Shown here one piece after another: positions 48,828 through 58,145 of a stretch of DNA of 64,000 nucleotides (its first letter is position 1; each line of letters begins with the position of its first letter). A program made the translations under genes and the position numbers. The stretch is from Candidatus Hydrogenedentota bacterium (lineage in GTDB: Bacteria; Hydrogenedentota; Hydrogenedentia; Hydrogenedentales; CAITNO01): positions 1 through 64,000 of the forward strand of contig JAGPFE010000004.1 of assembly GCA_018056705.1 (NCBI GenBank), given 5' to 3'. The notes below the pieces were generated by a model, which saw only the letters and a program-made list of their open reading frames with translations, searched no databases and was not told the DNA's origin.

Positions 48828-51041
48828 CGTGGGCACAGGAGGCAGGCCATCCAGCAGATCCCGGGTGTGGGGATAGCGTTTCGGACGCGCCGCGTCAAAG
48901 GCTTCCCGCTGGCGTTCCCACGTGGCATACAAATCTTCCAGGTTGCCCCCGTCCAGGATCCGTTTCCGTAGAGTTTCCCCCCCGACCAGCGCGTCAAAAT
49001 GGTCTGTGAAGGTCAGCGCGTCCCCGTGAAGACGGCGTATGGATCGCAGCAATTCCACAAACAGCCTGAAAGGTCGCGCGGCCGCCCAGTCGGTTACCTC
49101 CAGTTGAATGCCCCGGCAGGACGTATCCACCCACGCAGGCCGGGACGCGCGACCAGGCACAGACCGCGGTACGTACGTGACCGGCCTGGCCGAGAACCCT
49201 CCCAGCAGCACCGGATCAAGCAACCCAAGTACCCTTTCCGGATCCAGCCATGGCGCGCCAAACTGCATGAACGGATTATCCGTGCCCCGCCCCTCGTTCA
49301 GGCTGGTCCCCTCGAGCAGGCAAGCGCCCACGTAGACCAGGGCCGATTCCGGCCGGGGAAGGTTGGGAGAGGGCGCATGCCATGGCAGCCCACAGGCTGG
49401 AAACCCGAGTTCCCGTCGCCAGTTACCGCAAGGACGGGTCTCGAGTTGCAACGTCTTGAGGCGTTTCCACCCGCGGAACCATTCCGCCGTCTCTCCCAGG
49501 GTCATGCCGTGGCGAACCGGCACGGGTCCCCAGCATACCGGCGAGAAAGGCCCCTCGGCAACCGGTCCCTCCAGGACCTCTCCCCCCAGTGGATTGGGGC
49601 GATCCAGTACCATGACCGGAACCCCCGCCTCCGCGCAGGCGGAGAGGCATTCCAGCAGGGTATGGGGATAGGTGTAATAGCGAACGCCCACGTCGGGAAG
49701 GTCCACCACGAACAGGTCGATACCCCGCAACTGTTCCGGGGATGGCCGTTGCTGTTTCCCGTACAGGCTGATCACGGGAATGCCGGACCCCTGGCTGGAG
49801 GCGACCTTTTCGCCTGCTTCGGCCTGGCGTTCCAGGCCATGTTCCGGGCTGAACCACACCCTGACAGGGACACCTGTTTCCTCGAGCAGCGCGGTCAGGG
49901 CCCGTCCCCGGGCGTTCACGGCCGCGGTATTGGTCAGCACGGCCACGCCGCAACGCTCCTTAAGAATGGAAAAGCGATCCCGCTGCAGCAGGTCGAGGGC
50001 GGGAAACACGTTCGTTCGATCCGGGAAAAGATATAACCCCGCCCCCAGGTAGAAAGTCTTCCGCAACGCGCGGTTATCCCGGCGGTTCCGATCGGGGTGA
50101 CAGGTGTTGCTGAGAAGCACCGCGAAACCGCCCGTATCAGGATCCAGCCAGAGCGAGGTTCCCGTCCAGCCGGTATGGCCAAAAGCCCGGCGGGAGAGCA
50201 GAAACCCGTTCGCCCAGTCCATGGGAGGATCGAGCCACCACCCCAGCCCCTGCCACGGATAAAAATCCCATTGGGGCTGGATCATGAGCGCGACGGTTTC
50301 CGGTTTCAGCAGGCGGCCTCCCAGCAGGGCTTCACAGAACCGGCCCAGGTCGCCCACCGTGGAAAAAAGGCCGGCGTGTCCAGCCACTCCTCCCATGGCA
50401 TAGGCGTTTTCATCGTGGACCTCACCGCGAACCAGGCGTCTCCGCCAGGCGTCCCGTTCCGTGGGAGCGCATTCCTGCCGGGCATCGGGCCCCGGCCTGA
50501 ACCCCGTCTTACGCATGCCCAGGGGCTCAAAGACCTGTTCGGCACAGAAATAATCCAGCCGGTCACCGGACGCCTGTTCCACCACGAATCCCAACAGGAT
50601 AAAACCGAAATCGGAATATTCCCGACGGGTTCCGGGGGGCGCCTCCAGGGACAGGCCGACAATCCGGTCCAGCATGGACACGGGAGATTTCACCTCGTTT
50701 TTCAACTCCTGGTAGGCAGGCAGCCCCGTGGTATGCGTCAGGCAATGCCGGAGCGTGAACCGGTCCAGCCCCCGCAGGGGTAACCATTCGGACACGGGGT
50801 GGTCGAGATCCAGGCGCCCGGCTTCCACCAGCCGCATGACGGCCGTGGTGGTGGCAACAACCTTGGTCAGCGAGGCCAGGTCGTACCGGGTCTCCGTGTC
50901 CGTGGGTTCCTGGACGGGGGAACGCTGGCGTAGCCCATACGCGCCTGTCCACACCACCCGTCCTTCCCGGCCCACGCAGGCTACCGCTCCCGGCGCCCCG
51001 GACCGTCGCACCGCTTCGGCCAGCCACGCGTCGAATCTCAT
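48822..51041 (-). CDS. Fusion of beta-lactamase-type amidase (AmiE-like) and exo-beta-N-acetylmuramidase NamZ (GH171/DUF1343)
   Basis: 739 residues from an ATG overlapping the ruvC stop (51038-51041). Residues 1-340 are a class-C beta-lactamase-like serine hydrolase with S57-L-T-K60, a Y-S-D in REYSDFGF and FGHTGWTGTS. Residues about 355-739 are the DUF1343/NamZ domain with GVAVLTNTAAVN, WFSPEHGLER and VDLPDVGVRYYTYPHTL. In Bacillus subtilis amiE and namZ are adjacent genes for MurNAc salvage; here they are one polypeptide. No signal peptide is visible, suggesting cytoplasmic action. Confidence 0.85.
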   Translation of the reverse strand: MRFDAWLAEAVRRSGAPGAVACVGREGRVVWTGAYGLRQRSPVQEPTDTETRYDLASLTKVVATTTAVMRLVEAGRLDLDHPVSEWLPLRGLDRFTLRHCLTHTTGLPAYQELKNEVKSPVSMLDRIVGLSLEAPPGTRREYSDFGFILLGFVVEQASGDRLDYFCAEQVFEPLGMRKTGFRPGPDARQECAPTERDAWRRRLVRGEVHDENAYAMGGVAGHAGLFSTVGDLGRFCEALLGGRLLKPETVALMIQPQWDFYPWQGLGWWLDPPMDWANGFLLSRRAFGHTGWTGTSLWLDPDTGGFAVLLSNTCHPDRNRRDNRALRKTFYLGAGLYLFPDRTNVFPALDLLQRDRFSILKERCGVAVLTNTAAVNARGRALTALLEETGVPVRVWFSPEHGLERQAEAGEKVASSQGSGIPVISLYGKQQRPSPEQLRGIDLFVVDLPDVGVRYYTYPHTLLECLSACAEAGVPVMVLDRPNPLGGEVLEGPVAEGPFSPVCWGPVPVRHGMTLGETAEWFRGWKRLKTLQLETRPCGNWRRELGFPACGLPWHAPSPNLPRPESALVYVGACLLEGTSLNEGRGTDNPFMQFGAPWLDPERVLGLLDPVLLGGFSARPVTYVPRSVPGRASRPAWVDTSCRGIQLEVTDWAAARPFRLFVELLRSIRRLHGDALTFTDHFDALVGGETLRKRILDGGNLEDLYATWERQREAFDAARPKRYPHTRDLLDGLPPVPTA

Positions 51042-51553
51042 CCGGACGGGCCTCTCCCCGTCCGCGCCGGGCCGGAAGGCAGGCCCGCGCGGTTCTGGAG
51101 CATGCAGATGGCCAGGGCCAGGGCGTCGGCGGCGTCATCGGGCCGGGGCCGCTCTTCCAGGCCAAGCAGCAGGCGGGTCATTTCCTGCATCTGCTGTTTA
51201 TCTGCCCTTCCATACCCCGTCACGGCGGTTTTGGCCTCGGTCGGACTGAATTCCCCGATGACTACCCCCTGCCGGGCCGCCGCCAGCAGGATCACCCCCC
51301 GCGCCTGGGCCACCGTGATGCCATTGGTCACATTCTGCTTGAAAAACAGCCGCTCCACGCATGCCAAGGCAGGCTGAAACCGCGTGAGCAGATCCGTCAC
51401 CCCCTCGTACAGGTGAACCAGTCGAAGGGGCATTGCTTCCCTCGCGCCTGTGGTAATCACGCCATGGGCCACGTGCCTCAGGCGGCCATCCACCCGTTCA
51501 ACCACCCCCCACCCGGTAGTCGCCGTTCCGGGATCGAAACCGATGGCGCGCAG
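51038..51553 (-). CDS. ruvC: Holliday junction endonuclease RuvC (start uncertain)
   Basis: About 171 residues if counted from a CTG at 51553. Catalytic acids are visible in IGFDPGTATTGW, CVERLFFKQN and RPDDAADALALA. The conserved N-terminus (L-R-A-I-G-F-D) has no ATG, GTG or TTG just before it. The nearest ordinary start, ATG 51628, would overlap yebC by 71 bases and add about 25 residues of non-conserved sequence. It resolves Holliday junctions. The order yebC-ruvC is a common pairing; ruvA and ruvB are not in the window. Confidence 0.88.
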   Translation of the reverse strand: MRAIGFDPGTATTGWGVVERVDGRLRHVAHGVITTGAREAMPLRLVHLYEGVTDLLTRFQPALACVERLFFKQNVTNGITVAQARGVILLAAARQGVVIGEFSPTEAKTAVTGYGRADKQQMQEMTRLLLGLEERPRPDDAADALALAICMLQNRAGLPSGPARTGRGPSG

Positions 51554-51557
51554 GACC

Positions 51558-52310
51558 TTACTCGTTGAGGGCCGCCTCCATGTCCTGTTCGCTGATGTCA
51601 GCGTTGGAGAACACGTTCTGCACGTCATCGTGTTCTTCCAGCGCGTCCAGCAACTTCAGCACCGCGGCGGCCATCTTGCCGTCGACCTTCTGCATGGTCT
51701 TTGGAATCATCTTCAGTTCGATTTCCTGGGCCTTGATGCCCATCTGCTCGAACGCGTCCGCCACGGCGTGCAACTGGGTGGGATCGGTGTAGATCTCGTG
51801 CACATCCCCGGAACTGTCAACGTCGTCCGCGCCGGCCTCAATGGCCTTTTCCAGGATTTCGTCGTCGGAAATGCCTTCTTTCGGCACGGTGATCACGCCC
51901 CGGGAATCGAAATTCCAGGCCACGGCGTTGGCAGCCGCCATCGACCCGCCACTCTTGGTGACCAGGTGGCGAATTTCGGCCAGCGTGCGGTTCTTGTTAT
52001 CGGTGGTCACGTCAATCAGGATGCCCACCCCGCCCGGGCCGTACGCCTCGTACCGGATTTCTTCGTAAGCGGCCCCCTCGATTTCGCCCGTGCCGCACTT
52101 GATGGCCCGATCGATATTCTCCCGGGGCATGTTGTTGTTGCGGCAGGCGATCAGCACGGCCCGCAACCTCGCGTTACCCGCCGGGTCAGGGCCACCTTGT
52201 CGCACGGCAATGGTGATTTCCTTGGCCAGCCGCGAGAAGATCTTACCCCGCTTGGCGTCCAGTGCGCCCTTTTTACGCTTAATGGTGCTCCACTTTGAGT
52301 GACCGGACAT
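51558..52310 (-). CDS. yebC: YebC/PmpR-family protein
   Basis: 250 residues from ATG 52310; the longer frame upstream is shadow. MSGHSKWSTIKRKKGALDAKRGKIF, GPGGVGILIDVTTDN and AEIRH...GGSMA are diagnostic. Members act as transcription regulators or assist translation of difficult proline stretches. It precedes ruvC and the NamZ fusion on one strand. Confidence 0.95.
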   Translation of the reverse strand: MSGHSKWSTIKRKKGALDAKRGKIFSRLAKEITIAVRQGGPDPAGNARLRAVLIACRNNNMPRENIDRAIKCGTGEIEGAAYEEIRYEAYGPGGVGILIDVTTDNKNRTLAEIRHLVTKSGGSMAAANAVAWNFDSRGVITVPKEGISDDEILEKAIEAGADDVDSSGDVHEIYTDPTQLHAVADAFEQMGIKAQEIELKMIPKTMQKVDGKMAAAVLKLLDALEEHDDVQNVFSNADISEQDMEAALNE

Positions 52311-52407
52311 GAGAAACGATTCTCCTGATGCTGCTGATAATTTCCGGAATCCTCCGGCGGGCATAGTGTAACAGAAATCAGCTGGAAGCCGCAATGCCCG
52401 CTTCACG

Positions 52408-52437
52408 TTGCGCCCCCGGGAAAAAACATGGTAGGAT
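52408..52437 (+). promoter_or_regulatory. Predicted promoter for tRNA-Ser
   Basis: TTGCGC (52408-52413) and TAGGAT (52432-52437) are separated by 18 bases, with the tRNA beginning 13 bases after the -10. Confidence 0.5.
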
Positions 52438-52450
52438 ATGGCCGTTCGGC

Positions 52451-52543
<93 letters not shown>

Positions 52544-52585
52544 TTTTTTTACGCGCGGGGGTTGCTTCCGCGTCGGAACAGGGCG

Positions 52586-52614
52586 TTGCGCGATTCTCAA
52601 AAGTGTTCTATAAT
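52586..52614 (+). promoter_or_regulatory. Predicted promoter for the Gfo/Idh gene
   Basis: TTGCGC (52586-52591) and a consensus TATAAT (52609-52614) are separated by 17 bases, about 68 bases before the ATG. Confidence 0.6.
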
Positions 52615-52681
52615 GAGTCGCGGTTATTTTGCGGCAATGTCAACGGGCTGAGGGGTTGAACCCCACAAAGGAGATTCGGGT

Positions 52682-53923
52682 ATGTCAACGTTCAGACTGG
52701 GTTTTATCGGCGCGGGATTTATCGCCAAGTTTCAGGCCAGGGCCATGCGGCAGATCCGCGGGGTACAACTGGCGGGGGTTACCGCGCTCAAGGGCGCGGA
52801 AGAACTGGCCGCCTTCGCCGACGCGAATGGCCTGGGTCCCTGCAAAGTCTGCGCGTCCGTGGCGGAGTTGTGCCGTGAAGTTGACGCCGTGGCCATTTTC
52901 GCTCCGAACATGGCCCGCGTGCAATTGATGCAGGAAATCGTCGACGCTGTCAAAAACGGCGCGGAACTGAAAGGCATTATCTGCGAAAAACCGCTCGGCA
53001 GGACCGTCGCGGAAGCCAACCAGATCGTGGAACTGGCCAAGGAGGCCGGGTTGCCGACCGCTTACTTCGAGAACCAGTGTCACATGAAGGGCATCCGGGC
53101 CCAGAAGGAACAGTTGCGCCGGGTTGAAGAAACGATGGGCCCCCTGGTCCTCGCCCGTTCAGCGGAAGAACACAGTGGGCCCCACGAACCCTGGTTCTGG
53201 GATCCCACCCGCCAGGGTGGCGGCGTCCTGTCGGACATGGGGTGCCACTCCATCGCCTGCGGCTGGTACGTGCTCACGCCCAATGGCAAACCAGTCGATT
53301 TCCTGGAGCCCATTTCCGTTCAGGCGACCACGTCCCTGCTGAAATGGGGGTTGCCCAAGTACCGGAAGGAACTTTTCGAGCGCACCCGGGTCGATTATTC
53401 GAAAACCCCGGCGGAAGACTTTGCCACGGGCATGGTGACTTTCAAGAACCCCGAGACCGGGCAACTGGTTCAGGCCCAGTTCACCAACTCCTGGATGTAC
53501 GACAAGCAGGGATTGCGCCTGTACATGGATGGCCTTGGACCTGGCTACGCGTTCGAATTGAACAGCCTGCGATCCCCCCTGGAAATCTTTATCGGCGACC
53601 AGGCCGCCGAGGCCGTGCTGGACGCCGAATCGGCCCTGGAAAAATCTACCGCCAGCCGTGGCCTGCTGGTGGTCGAACCCAACGAAGCCGACCTGTATGG
53701 ATACGTGGATGAAATTGAAGACGCCGTCAAGGCGTTCCAGGAAGGCCGCGATGCCTTCCTGAATTTCGAGTATGGCGCCATGATCACCCTGCTCGTGCAG
53801 GCCGCTTACATGTCCGCCGAACAGGGGCGTACCATCTACCTGACCGAAAAGGCCTCCCAGGAAGCCTTGAAATCCTACAAGTCCCTGATTGCCCAGGGAC
53901 GCGGTGGAGAAATCCTCTTCTGA
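52682..53923 (+). CDS. Gfo/Idh/MocA-family oxidoreductase
   Basis: 413 residues. The N-terminal Rossmann fold starts GFIGAGFIAKFQARAM, and the nicotinamide-site motif CEKPLGR is present. The C-terminal alpha/beta domain has GGGVLSDMGCHSIA with the D and H of the catalytic triad region. It oxidises or reduces a sugar-type substrate using NAD(P), but the substrate cannot be inferred. It stands alone between its own promoter and a strong terminator. Confidence 0.87.
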   Translation: MSTFRLGFIGAGFIAKFQARAMRQIRGVQLAGVTALKGAEELAAFADANGLGPCKVCASVAELCREVDAVAIFAPNMARVQLMQEIVDAVKNGAELKGIICEKPLGRTVAEANQIVELAKEAGLPTAYFENQCHMKGIRAQKEQLRRVEETMGPLVLARSAEEHSGPHEPWFWDPTRQGGGVLSDMGCHSIACGWYVLTPNGKPVDFLEPISVQATTSLLKWGLPKYRKELFERTRVDYSKTPAEDFATGMVTFKNPETGQLVQAQFTNSWMYDKQGLRLYMDGLGPGYAFELNSLRSPLEIFIGDQAAEAVLDAESALEKSTASRGLLVVEPNEADLYGYVDEIEDAVKAFQEGRDAFLNFEYGAMITLLVQAAYMSAEQGRTIYLTEKASQEALKSYKSLIAQGRGGEILF

Positions 53924-53937
53924 CCTGAACACCTTAG

Positions 53938-53979
53938 ACGTGTCCCCCGTCACCCTGTCTGGCGGGGGACACGTTTTTT
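53938..53979 (+). terminator. Strong intrinsic terminator after the Gfo/Idh gene
   Basis: CGTGTCCCCCGTCA pairs with TGGCGGGGGACACG (one mismatch) around CCCTGTC, followed by six T residues at 53974-53979. Confidence 0.9.
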
Positions 53980-54018
53980 CACGTGGGAATAGAAAGCGTG
54001 GCTTTCCCGTTCCCATGG

Positions 54019-54024
54019 TAGAAT
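54019..54024 (+). promoter_or_regulatory. Candidate -10 for the cysteine-rich unit
   Basis: TAGAAT lies just before the ATG at 54034, so transcripts would have almost no leader if that start is used; starting at ATG 54049 would leave a short leader. No clear -35 was seen. Confidence 0.3.
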
Positions 54025-54033
54025 GATTGTGAG

Positions 54034-54513
54034 ATGAGACTAAACGTCATGAGGAACATCACGTACATCGGGGTTGTCATTGCGGTCTTTACGGCCGTGA
54101 TCGTTGCCCCGTTTACGGCTTGTTCATGCGCGTCAGGTGCCGGGGCAGGAGCGTGTAAGCATGCGTGCTGCCAGGCAGCCCCGAAAAAGACGGAAGAGGC
54201 CTGTTGCTGCCACGCGCCAGCCAAATCCGATGAACACGCGGAATGTTGGGTTCTTTCCGGAGAGCAGGGTGACAAGGACCAGGAGTTGCCCCGTTGTCCA
54301 TGCGCGATGAGCCAGCCTTTCGACCGTGTTCCGGTCGTACCTTCCCGGGCGATTCCAACGGAACTGGTTCATCCGGCTAATCCGTATGGCTCCGTAGTAG
54401 TAGCGGACCCCGCGGAGATGCTGCTGGCTGGTACCATTTCCCCCCTCTCAGGCGCCCCATCTCCTCTATCTCCTCATTCCCTGAACGCTATCTTGTGCGT
54501 CTGGCGTTGTTAA
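54034..54513 (+). CDS. Exported cysteine-rich protein of unknown function
   Basis: 159 residues from ATG 54034 (54049 is possible). A hydrophobic segment (about 8-28) precedes FTAC30, a weak lipobox. Thirteen cysteines occur, 11 of them between residues 30 and 95, in clusters ACSC, ACKHACC, ACCCH and RCPC with nearby His. The tail is Cys-poor until a terminal LCVWRC. The composition suggests metal binding or a disulfide-rich exported domain. It lies 130 bases ahead of the metallothionein-like gene inside the same terminator-bounded unit. Confidence 0.6.
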   Translation: MRLNVMRNITYIGVVIAVFTAVIVAPFTACSCASGAGAGACKHACCQAAPKKTEEACCCHAPAKSDEHAECWVLSGEQGDKDQELPRCPCAMSQPFDRVPVVPSRAIPTELVHPANPYGSVVVADPAEMLLAGTISPLSGAPSPLSPHSLNAILCVWRC

Positions 54514-54643
54514 GCATCACGGGCGTGTTTTGGGGCGTGTCGCCTGTTGCGACGTGAAACGCGCCTGTATATCGCCCGACCTTCTCTTCACCTTAACTTC
54601 AGGACACCTGTTTCGCGATATACCGCGAATAAGGAGACATGCG

Positions 54644-55030
54644 ATGAACATGAAACACGCGATCATGGCCGCCTTCCTGCTGCTGGCGGTTTTCTCGATG
54701 GGTTCCCTGGTGACGGCGTATCCCGCCGTCGCGGATGATGGAACCGGAAAAGCCGCTTCGACGGCTTCCTGCTGCTGCCCCGAGGGCAAGTGCCAGTGCG
54801 CCGACGGCAAGTGTGCCTGCCCCGACTGCAAGTGCCAGAACTGCGCCTGCGCGGAGGGTAAGTGCTGCGGAAACGGGAAATGCGCTGCGTCTTCCGGATC
54901 TGGTTGCTGCTGCCCCGAGGGCAAGTGCCAGTGCGCCGATGGCAAGTGTGCCTGCCCCGACTGCAAGTGCCAGAACTGCGCCTGCGCGAAGGGTAAGTGC
55001 TGCGGAAACGGGAAATGCGCTAAGCGATAA
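54644..55030 (+). CDS. Secreted metallothionein-like protein with duplicated cysteine module
   Basis: 128 residues from ATG 54644, with AAGGAG seven bases upstream. A signal peptide (1 to about 30) ends near AVA. Two 39-residue modules (43-81 and 88-126) differ at one residue (E versus K) and each carries 14 cysteines in the order CCC-x4-CxC-x4-CxC-x2-CxC-x2-CxC-x4-CC-x4-C. The linker is AASSGS-like. The CxC-rich pattern recalls metallothioneins, which are normally cytosolic; this one appears exported. Soft-metal binding (Cu, Zn, Cd) is inferred only from cysteine spacing. Confidence 0.75.
   Translation: MNMKHAIMAAFLLLAVFSMGSLVTAYPAVADDGTGKAASTASCCCPEGKCQCADGKCACPDCKCQNCACAEGKCCGNGKCAASSGSGCCCPEGKCQCADGKCACPDCKCQNCACAKGKCCGNGKCAKR
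54770..55021 (+). repeat. Tandem duplication, 135-bp period, in the metallothionein-like gene
   Basis: Copies at 54770-54886 and 54905-55021 (117 bases each) differ at two positions that I can see, one synonymous (GAC/GAT) and one changing Glu to Lys. The near-identity indicates a recent duplication or gene conversion. Confidence 0.9.
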
Positions 55031-55054
55031 TTCCCCCGCGCGGTGACCGAACAC

Positions 55055-55089
55055 AACCGGCCTGTCGGGCTTAACCCGGCAGGCCGGTT
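55055..55089. terminator. Bidirectional hairpin terminator between Cys-rich unit and icd
   Basis: AACCGGCCTGTCGGG (55055-55069) pairs with CCCGGCAGGCCGGTT (55075-55089) with one G-T position; TTCCTCTT follows on the plus strand. Confidence 0.75.
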
Positions 55090-55118
55090 CCTCTTAATCG
55101 AAGCGCGCTCCGGGCGTT

Positions 55119-56363
55119 TCAGCCCACGTGAAAATTCTCCACCACGGCCCGCCCGAATTCACTGCATTTGAGTTCCGTCGCGCCTTCCATCAGCCGGGCG
55201 AAATCATAGGTCACCCGCTTCTGGCGGAAGGTCTCGACCAGGCCTCTCACGATGGTATCCGCCGCCTCCTGCCAGCCCAGGTATTCAAACATCATCACCC
55301 CGGAAAGAATCACGCTGGAGGGATTGACCTTGTCGAGGTTGGCATACTTGGGGGCTGTTCCATGGGTTGCCTCAAACACGGCCTTGCCCGTTTCGTAATT
55401 TATGTTCGCGCCCGGCGCGATGCCGATGCCGCCAACCTGCGCGGCGAGGGCGTCGCTGGCGTAATCACCGTTCAGGTTCATCGTGGCGATGACATCGAAT
55501 TCGTCCGACCGGGTCAATACCTGCTGCAGAAAGATATCGGCGATCGTGTCTTTTACCAGCAGCTTGTCTCCCGGCTGTCCACCGCAATCTTCCCAGCCCA
55601 CGGCCACATCGGAAAATTCCTCGCGCACCAGTTCATAGGCCCACTTGCGAAAAGCCCCCTCGGTGTATTTCATGATATTGCCCTTGTGAACAATGGTCAC
55701 GCTGCGCCGCTGGTGCTCCAGCGCGTACCGGATAGCCGCGCGCACGAGTCGTCGCGTTCCCGCGGGACTGATCGGCTTGACGCCTATGCCCGAGCCGGAG
55801 CGGATGTTCCACCCGAACTTCTCCCGGCAGTAGCCGATCAGGGCTTCCGCTTCCGGCGTGCCCGACTCCAGTTCAAACCCGCTGTACACGTCCTCGGTGT
55901 TCTCGCGGAAAATCACCATGTTCACCTTTTCGGGATGCTTCACCGGGCTGGGCACTCCCTCGAAATACCGGACCGGCCGCACGCAGGCAAACAGGTCAAG
56001 TTTCTGCCGCAGGGCCACGTTCAGGCTGCGGAACCCGCCACCCACGGGAGTGGTCAGCGGTCCCTTGATGGCGATCGCGTACGTGTCGATGGCTTCGAGC
56101 GTTTCGTCCGGCAGGTACGATCCGCAAACCTGGTTAGCCTTTTCTCCCGCGTAAACCTCCATCCAGGCAATCGAGCGGCGGCCGTCGTAGGCATACTTCA
56201 CGGCTTCATCAAAAACGTGTTTTGCCGCCCGCCAGATATCCGGCCCCGTTCCATCCCCCTCGATGAAACAGATGATGGGGCGATCGGATACCCGTGGCCG
56301 GCCGTCCGCGCCCAGGGTTACGCGATCTCCTTCGGGAACGTGAATGTGCTTGAATCCGGTCAT
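55119..56363 (-). CDS. icd: Isocitrate dehydrogenase (NADP-type)
   Basis: 414 residues from ATG 56363 with AAAGGA six bases upstream; TTG 56387 is less likely. [64 protein letters not shown] and the metal-site motif [14 protein letters not shown] match the E. coli-type enzyme. The coenzyme preference (NADP) follows from family and was not proven here. It converts isocitrate to 2-oxoglutarate in the TCA cycle. It follows serA by 20 bases. Confidence 0.93.
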   Translation of the reverse strand: MTGFKHIHVPEGDRVTLGADGRPRVSDRPIICFIEGDGTGPDIWRAAKHVFDEAVKYAYDGRRSIAWMEVYAGEKANQVCGSYLPDETLEAIDTYAIAIKGPLTTPVGGGFRSLNVALRQKLDLFACVRPVRYFEGVPSPVKHPEKVNMVIFRENTEDVYSGFELESGTPEAEALIGYCREKFGWNIRSGSGIGVKPISPAGTRRLVRAAIRYALEHQRRSVTIVHKGNIMKYTEGAFRKWAYELVREEFSDVAVGWEDCGGQPGDKLLVKDTIADIFLQQVLTRSDEFDVIATMNLNGDYASDALAAQVGGIGIAPGANINYETGKAVFEATHGTAPKYANLDKVNPSSVILSGVMMFEYLGWQEAADTIVRGLVETFRQKRVTYDFARLMEGATELKCSEFGRAVVENFHVG

Positions 56364-56383
56364 CCTGTGTCCTTTCACGCCTA

Positions 56384-57964
56384 TCAATCCAGGGATACCA
56401 GCCGCGCCTCGAGGATGTGCGGGGCAGCCGAGATTTGTCGCATCACCTCGGCAGGCACGTCCTGGTCCAGGTTCAATACCGTCAGGGCCGTTCCTCCCTT
56501 GACGTCACGGCCCAGCATCAGGTTGGCGATGTTGATGCCCGCCTCGCCGATGATGGTGCACAACCGGCCAACCACCAGCGGCTTATCTTCGTTGCGGCAG
56601 ACCAGCATCACCCCCTCGGGCACGGCGTCAACCCGCGTGCCATTGATCGTGCAGATACGGGGATCTTTCCCGTTGAACAGCGTTCCCCGGACATTGCAGG
56701 TTTCCATGTCCGTGCGCGCCGTGACGCTGATTTCAAAGGCATAGGACGACTGGGCGGGGCTGCGTTTCTCGCTGACCTCGATGCCCTTTTCCTTGATCTG
56801 GGTAGGCGCGCTGACCATGTTCACCGTTTCCACCATGGGGGCCAGGAAACCGCACAGAATCGACGCGGTTACCGGATACGTGTCCGTTATGCCAAGATCT
56901 CCCACGTACTCGATCTCGAGGGACAACGGGCGCCCCTGCGCGTAGGACGACTGGAAACGTCCCAGCCGTTCCGCCAGGAACAGGAGCGGTTCCATCGCCC
57001 GGGCCGTATCCCGGTCCAGGCTGGGCACGTTGACCGCGTTCACGATCGCGCCGGTTTTCAGGTAATCGATCATCTGCTTCGCGATGTCGATGGCCACGGT
57101 CAACTGGGCCTCATCGGTGGACGCCGCCAGGTGGGGAGTCATCACGATGTTGCCGAGACCAATGAACGGGTTGTTTTCAAAGGGCTCCGACGTGTACACG
57201 TCCAGCGCGGCCCCGGCGATCACGCCGGACCGCAAGGCTTCGGCCAGATCCTGTTCGTTCACGATACCCCCTCGCGCGCAGTTGATGATCCGGCAGGTGG
57301 GTTTCATCCGCTTCATTTCTTTCATCGTGAACATGTTCATCGTCTTGTCGGACTTGGGCGCGTGAATCGTGATAAAGTCGGACTGCTCGATCAACTGGTC
57401 CAGGGTTACCAGTTCCACTCCCAGCGCCTCGGCCTTGATCGGGTTCAGCAGGGGATCAAAAGCCAGCACGCGCATCTCGAACGCCTTGGCCCGTTTCGCC
57501 ACCGCCCCACCAATCCGGCCCACACCAACCACCCCCAGCGTTTTGCCACAGAGTTCCGTTCCCATGAATGCTTTTCGGTCCCACCGTCCCTCAACCATCG
57601 ACTGATGGGCCTGGGGAATGTTCCGGCACAGCGCCAGCATCAGGGCGAACGTATGTTCGCAGGTGGAGATGGTATTCCCACCCGGCGTGTTCATGACCAC
57701 GATCCCCTTGCGCGTGGCCGCTTCCTTGTCGATGTTGTCCGTTCCGGCCCCCGCCCGGCCGATCACCCGTAACCGCCGGGACGGCTCCAGGGCCTCCGCC
57801 GTAACCTTGGTCGCGCTGCGGACCACGAGGCCGTCATACTCATTGATCACCGCCGCGAGTTCAGCGGGTTTCATCGGCGGTCGGACGTCGACCTCAAATC
57901 CTTCCTTTCGGAATAGTTCCACGCCTTCTTCATTCAGGTTATCGAGAGCGAGAATACGAAACAT
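56384..57964 (-). CDS. serA: D-3-phosphoglycerate dehydrogenase
   Basis: 526 residues from ATG 57964 (ATG 57970 is too near the GGGAG). The substrate/NAD core has [39 protein letters not shown] and [11 protein letters not shown], with the catalytic His in [12 protein letters not shown]. The long form carries an intervening domain (about 315-450) and a C-terminal ACT domain ([15 protein letters not shown]). It is the first step of serine synthesis, likely inhibited by serine through ACT. It lies downstream of the tRNA gene on the same strand. Confidence 0.95.
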   Translation of the reverse strand: MFRILALDNLNEEGVELFRKEGFEVDVRPPMKPAELAAVINEYDGLVVRSATKVTAEALEPSRRLRVIGRAGAGTDNIDKEAATRKGIVVMNTPGGNTISTCEHTFALMLALCRNIPQAHQSMVEGRWDRKAFMGTELCGKTLGVVGVGRIGGAVAKRAKAFEMRVLAFDPLLNPIKAEALGVELVTLDQLIEQSDFITIHAPKSDKTMNMFTMKEMKRMKPTCRIINCARGGIVNEQDLAEALRSGVIAGAALDVYTSEPFENNPFIGLGNIVMTPHLAASTDEAQLTVAIDIAKQMIDYLKTGAIVNAVNVPSLDRDTARAMEPLLFLAERLGRFQSSYAQGRPLSLEIEYVGDLGITDTYPVTASILCGFLAPMVETVNMVSAPTQIKEKGIEVSEKRSPAQSSYAFEISVTARTDMETCNVRGTLFNGKDPRICTINGTRVDAVPEGVMLVCRNEDKPLVVGRLCTIIGEAGINIANLMLGRDVKGGTALTVLNLDQDVPAEVMRQISAAPHILEARLVSLD

Positions 57965-58145
57965 GGCCATTCTCCCGGCCGGTAAGAAAAAAACGGCCCT
58001 TTTTAACGTTTAGAGTGATACTCGACCCCGCGGTACACCGGATAGTATACAAAACGGCCGTCACGCGCCTGAAATTCCTTCCCCCTTAATGGCCGGACAT
58101 GTTATTAAAACATGAAATACCGGAAAAATGGGGGGCAAAAAAACA

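Noticed and set aside
54517-55056. Antisense open frame of 179 residues with repeated QFWHLQSG-type units
   Set aside because: It mirrors the duplicated cysteine modules on the opposite strand; the plus-strand gene has a ribosome site, a signal peptide and the meaningful cysteine pattern.
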